Shown here piece by piece: positions 49,301 to 55,300 of a stretch of 64,000 bases of DNA. The position numbers and the translations under genes were made by a program. Numbering within the stretch: the first letter of the stretch is position 1; every line of letters begins with the position of its first letter. The DNA is from Plazaster borealis (Eukaryota > Echinodermata > Asteroidea > Forcipulatida > Labidiasteridae): assembly GCA_021014325.1 (NCBI GenBank), contig CM037475.1:5735001-5799000 (forward strand). The letters are read 5' to 3'. The notes beneath the pieces were generated by a model. It made no database searches and had not been told where the DNA came from. It saw nothing but the letters and a program-made list of their open reading frames with translations.

Positions 49301-52300
49301 CGCCACCGTCTCTTACTGAGGAGGTCATCTGCAGTGTAGACCACCTGAGGAAGTGATGGATCAAGCCGCCCCATCAGCAGCATATTGGGAGTCATCGGAT
49401 CAATGTCGGCAATGTCTGAAGATACATAACCCAAGGGTTTGGAGTTAAGGATTCCTTCAACCTCAGCCAGTACAGTCTGAAGTACAGGCTCGGGTACTGA
49501 TTGGTCTCCAAGTGCAGCTCGCAGCGCATCCTTGGCAGACTTGACTTCTCTCTCCCAGACACCTTCAAAGTGGGGAGCGTTTGGAGGATTGAATTGGAAA
49601 CGCACATTGTAGTCAGCAAGTTTCTGGGCAACAGTTGGCTCCATCGAAGCGAGGGTTTCTCTCAGCTCAGCTTCACCACCTTTGAAGTTAGTTCCACAGT
49701 CTGAGAGGAGTTCGTAAGGCTTACCTCGGCGAGCTACAAAGCGTCTAAAGGACATCAGAAAGGCGTCTGTGTCCATGCTTTCCAACAGGTCTAAGTGCAC
49801 TGCTCGTGTAGTCATACATTTGAATACGATTCCCCATCGTTTCTCAGTTCGGCGACCAATCTTCACTGTCATCGGGCCGAAACAGTCTACCCCTGTTGAA
49901 TAAAATGCTGGCTTGAAGAGTCGAAGTCTTGATGGTGGTAGGTCAGCCATCTTAGGTATTTCAGGTTTGGCACGCCATTTACGACAGTTGACACACTGGC
50001 GTTGGTGATGGCGGATTGCTTCTCGGCCACGTAGGATCCAGAACTTACGTCTAATTTCTCCAAGAATGCGTTCTGACCCAGGGTGGAGAAGTTTCTCATC
50101 GTACTCTTTAATGAGTAGCTTGGTGATGTGATGACTAGGATCAAGCACGATGGGGTGCTTGGTACCAAGAGAGAGTTCCTCTGCTCGACGAAGTCGTCCT
50201 CCCACTCGAATTAGTCCAGAGGACTGGTCAAACTCAGGATCCAGTTGTGCCAATCGGCTCCCTGACTGCAGCTCCTTTCCTGACTTCAAGGCTGAGACTT
50301 CCTGCTGGAAGCACTCTTGTTGGACGTGAAGATAGAGCTTTCTCTCAAATTCCTCTCGTTGCTCACCCGTCATCACTGGAGGATTTTCAGTTATGGCCGC
50401 CCCGTCACGGTGCCGCTTGTATGCTTGGATAAGGTTATTCCAGCTCTGGTAGGTTTCAAGGTCAGGGATCAGTGGGGCCTGGACCATCACTGCTCCGCAG
50501 AAAGTTGACTTCTTCAGTTCGGCAGGGTCCTCGGTAAATGGTTGATTGGTGAATGGACTCAATGGCCATTGATGAGGTGGCTGAGAAAGAAATGCAGGAC
50601 CATTCTTCCATCTTGACTCTAGGCAGAGTTCTGCCACGGGCTTGCCGCGGGTGATGTCATCAGCTGGATTGTTTGCAGTGTCGACGTAGTGCCAGTTTTG
50701 TACGTCAGTGAGAGTCTGGATTTCAGACACACGAGTTCCAACAAACACCTTGTATCTGCAGGAGTCCGACTGAAGCCATCTCAACACGGTAGTCGAGTCA
50801 CTCCACATGATGATCTTCTGAATTGGCATAGTCAACTCCTTCCCAAGCAAATCCGCTAACTGAGCACCGGTCAATGCTGCTGAGAGTTCAAGGCGTGGCA
50901 TAGAGAGTTGTCGTTTAGGTGCCACCCTGGACCTTGACATGATGAAGCTTGTGTGGATATCTCCTTCTACATCCTCTGTGCGGAGATATGCGACTGAGCC
51001 ATAGATTCTTTCTGACGCATCACAGAAGATATGGACTTGCCGGGAAATAGTTGCGGGATTGATATCAGGCTTAGTGTAACACCTCGGTAGGCGAAGGAGA
51101 GGAAGGTCTGCGAGTTCACTTTCCGAAGTCTTCCATCTTGTGAGGATGTTACCTGGCTCTATCGGTTTGTCCCAGTCTCTCTTGGATTTCCACAGGTCTT
51201 GGACTAGGATCTTAGCACGTGCGGTAAAGGGTGCTAGGTAGCCAATCGGGTCATACTGACTGGCCAGAACCTTGTAAACTGTTCTCATGTTGAGTATCTG
51301 GTATCTGATGGGCCTATGCTTGTAGCTGAGCTCATCGGTGTCACACTGCCATCGCAGTCCAAGTGTCGCCTCAGGGGAGTCGTTCTGACCGAATGTGAGC
51401 CACAGATCATAACCTTCTGATCGAGCTTCTGTGGGTAGGTCTTGAACAACTTCTGGAATGTTACTTGCCCATTGACGGATGTTAAAACCACCAGATGCAA
51501 GTAGATCTCTCATCTTTGCAACAAGCTCTCTGGCCTCCGAAGCAGTAGGGACACTATCTAGGCAGTTGTCCACATAGAATGAGTTCTCAACGGCATGTGC
51601 AACACCTTCGTATCCCTGCTGGTTGTCGAAGACATGCTTACGCAAAGCAAAGGTAGCACAACAAGGACTGCATGTTGTTCCAAAGGGGAGCACTTGCCAT
51701 TCGTACACATCTGGTTCTGCCTCTCTGTTCATGTTTCGCCATATAAATCGAAGGAGAGGTTTGTCCGGTTGTAGGAGTTGAACTTGGTGAAACATCGCTT
51801 TGATGTCCCCGGAAATGGCTACTGGATACTGCCGGAATCTCAGGAAAACTCCGAGAAGAGAAGCACCAAGCTTCGGTCCTGGCATGAGGTGATCATTCAG
51901 GACTTTACCATCATGTTCGAATGAACAGTTGAAAACGAGACGGTGCTTTCCGTTGTGTTCAACAATACGGTGTGGAAAATACCATGACTCATCTGTTGAT
52001 TGTGCTTCAGTGTGGCTAAGGATTTTGACGAAGCCTGCGTCTACTAGCTTCTTGATTTGCTCATTATGTATTTTTGCAAGTTCTGGCTTCTTTTGCAGCT
52101 GTCTTTCAGTCCGCTTCAGGCTGGACATGACCATGTACTTGTCGCCATGGAACTGGACACCATCATTGGCACGCAAGAGGGGTGTGGCATAACGATGAGT
52201 ACCCTTGTCATCTACTCGAACAGTGTCAGCTTCAAGTAAGTTGATTGCCTGATGGTCTAGCTTTGACCGAGTTGCAGTCTTCTCGTTACTGAAAGGCAGG

Positions 52301-55300
52301 ACATCCGTTTGCCACAGTCTCTCTACATGTTGCATGATATCTTTGGTTTCAGGGAGGACTGATGACTTGTAGCACTTTTGCTCATGGAACTGTTCTTTGA
52401 GAATGCCAGCTGGTCCCTGCAGTGTCCATCCCAATTTAGTGTGGATGGCTACTGGTGCACCACTTGGTCCAAACTTGACAGGCTGTTGGGGTATGATAAG
52501 GTCGGCGTAGTCTGACCCAATCAAGATCAAGGGAGCAGCTTTGTTGATCGGAGATAATCCAACACCACACAGATGTGGCCAGCGATTCTGTAAATCTTTG
52601 GTTGGGTAGGTGTACTCCGAAAGGCAAAGTTTATCAGTGTTAAATGCTCCTTTGATGAGGAATTTGATGTTGGGACTGTCGACAGGAGATACATGAATGT
52701 CAATGGATTGTCCCTCACATCGAAATGCGTCTTGCCGGACTGTGGAGAGGAGGATGTTGTCCTTTTCTCCGGATAACTTAAGCTGTTGGACTGCAGGGGT
52801 GAGAACCATAGTACGCATGGAACCATCATCCAGAACAGCATACGTGGCAATGTGTCCAGCTGGGCCATGAAGAAGAACCTTCACGATTTTCATCATGACA
52901 TTATGTGGTCGTAATGGCTGGTCAATGTATGCCATTTGTGTGGAAACTTTGGTGGTAAAGACTTTGTCTATCTTCTGTATGGCGTCATGCAAAACTGTCA
53001 AGTGCAGTTCTTTACACTCATTACACGGCTTCTTTAGAGTGCAGTCTTGGTGACGGTGAGTACGTCCGCAACGCCAGCAACGTTTGGGCTCCTTAAGCCA
53101 TACCAAGACTTGTTCTGGTTTCATCCTTTTGAACTCCAAGCAGCTATTCAGGTAGTGTTCGTGAGAATTACAAAAGGGACAGTATGGTTTCGGCTTGTAG
53201 GAGCGTGTCTTTGACTTTGAATCGGTCTGCTGCCCTTCTACGGTCATAAACGCTGATGTCCGAGTCTTTCGCTTGAAGCTGCCATCCTTCTTATCATGAC
53301 TGGGTTGAGTATCATAAATGGAGACAGCTTGTCCGGCTATCCGTTTGGCACGAGATTTGACTTGGAGCCAGTCAGCCAGATGCCGCAATGTGTACGTTTG
53401 ATCTGAATCTGCTTGAAGGATACCACGGTTGATACAATGCTCAACAAATCTATCACGGTAACCTGCTGGGAGCTTGCTGATCAGTCTGTCAACGTGTGAA
53501 CCACACTTCAGTTCATATCCGTTCTTACCCTCTAGGGAACTTAGCATGCCCACAAGGGAGTGTACTGATAGGGCAAACTGGTCGAAGGCTTCGTTGTCAC
53601 CAAATTTGACGCGAGGCATGCTCATGAGGGTGCCTATCTCACTCTGAACTAGTTGCCTGGGTTGGCCATACTTGTCTTTGAGGGCACGCAGTGCGGCTGA
53701 GTAAGGCTGTGGATCATGCATGTATGCTTCAGCTAGCTTCAGGATGTTTCCACCCAGTCTACCTAGTAAGACCTGGTACTTGTATTGCTCTGTAAGATGA
53801 GGGTGCACATTGACAAGGTTGTCCAGTGCCATCATTAGAAGGGCAAAATCACGTTCTTTACCGTTGGTAAATGTCGGTAGGGTAGGTCGAGGTATACCGT
53901 AGGACGAAGCTATCAGTAACTCTGTCATGTTTGGCGTAGCTGATGCCATGGGAGAAATTTCTGTCGAAATGGATGCTGGGACGCATGGCAATGATGGGAT
54001 GGATGCTGGTAATACAGCGGACGACATCATCGGAATGGATGCTGGTGATACTGCAGACGACATCATCGGAATGGATGCTGGTGATACAGCAGATGACATC
54101 ATCGGAACATATGCTGGTGATATAGCAGATGACATCATCGGGACAGATGCTGGTGATACAGCAGAAGACATCATCGGAACATATGCTGGTGATATAGCAG
54201 ATGACATCATCGGGACAGATGCTGGTAATACAGCAGACGACATCATGGGAACAGATGCGGTGGTCACAGGGGGTGACGTCGGAATGAATGACGATGCACC
54301 AAATGATTGGTAGGTAACAACAGGCTGTTGATAAGCAGGGGTCAAACATGGTTGTTGAGTGGTGTATTGGTACATTGAAGGAGAAGTCCAAGTTACTGAT
54401 GTATTCTCTCCAGGAGCACTGGTGACTGGTGGTTGGCTAAGTTCAATGTCACCAGCTGGTGATAATGTGACTGCGTCAAAGGGATTGGAGGACGTATATT
54501 CACCAGAAGTAGAGGGGGTAACTACCACTGGTTTGAACGATGGAAAAACATCAGTTGGCATGGATATCTGTGGTGTGAGTTTTGGTGGGCTGGATTTGTT
54601 AGTCATGGAGGCGATCAATTCCGCTTCATGTAACTCTTCTTCGGCCTGACGTAATCGCCTTTGCCTAGACATTCTGGTCGAAAGGAGTTGTCGTTGACGT
54701 TCAGCATTGGCGGCTTCTTCTTCTGCCCTCTTCCTTGCTGCACACGCCACATCATCAAGGTGACGTAATTCTTCCTCTATCTGACTCTCTTCTTCCAGTT
54801 GTCGTCGCAATTCTCGAAGCTGTGCCTTCTTTCTCTGGCGAAATAAATTTACTTCTTGCTCATTACTCAGTGTTATTGAAGATAGGTGTAAAGATGGGGG
54901 GCTCTTTCCTTCTGAAGTAGGAGCTGAGGCTTGGGATTGGTCATCTCCATCATTTTCCTGCTCAACTTGATCCATAGGTCGCTGTGTGCGATTACGGCTC
55001 GAAGGACCATGTGACGAAGTGATGGTTCACTCGTAGAGGGTAATTGTTAGGAGGTTCAAATGGGTAGCACACAGAGACAATGGCAGCGATTAAACTGATT
55101 TGAGCAGCTTATGATTGATTGTTTATTCAGGAATCACACAAGGAACACAGTAATTGGAGGTCGATCAGGTGATAATTATACAGGTTAAACTTGGTATGGG
55201 ATCGGCTGGTGACTGTGGTAAACCGTGGTTGTTTAATCAAGAACGCACGGGAATAGGAAATTTCAGGTAAATTTGGAGCACAATCACAGCGGAACAAGCA

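Noticed and set aside
53927..54391. Open frames of 128 and 177 codons over the gag minisatellite
   Set aside because: They are alternative-frame readings of the in-frame 36-bp repeat within the gag-pol gene.
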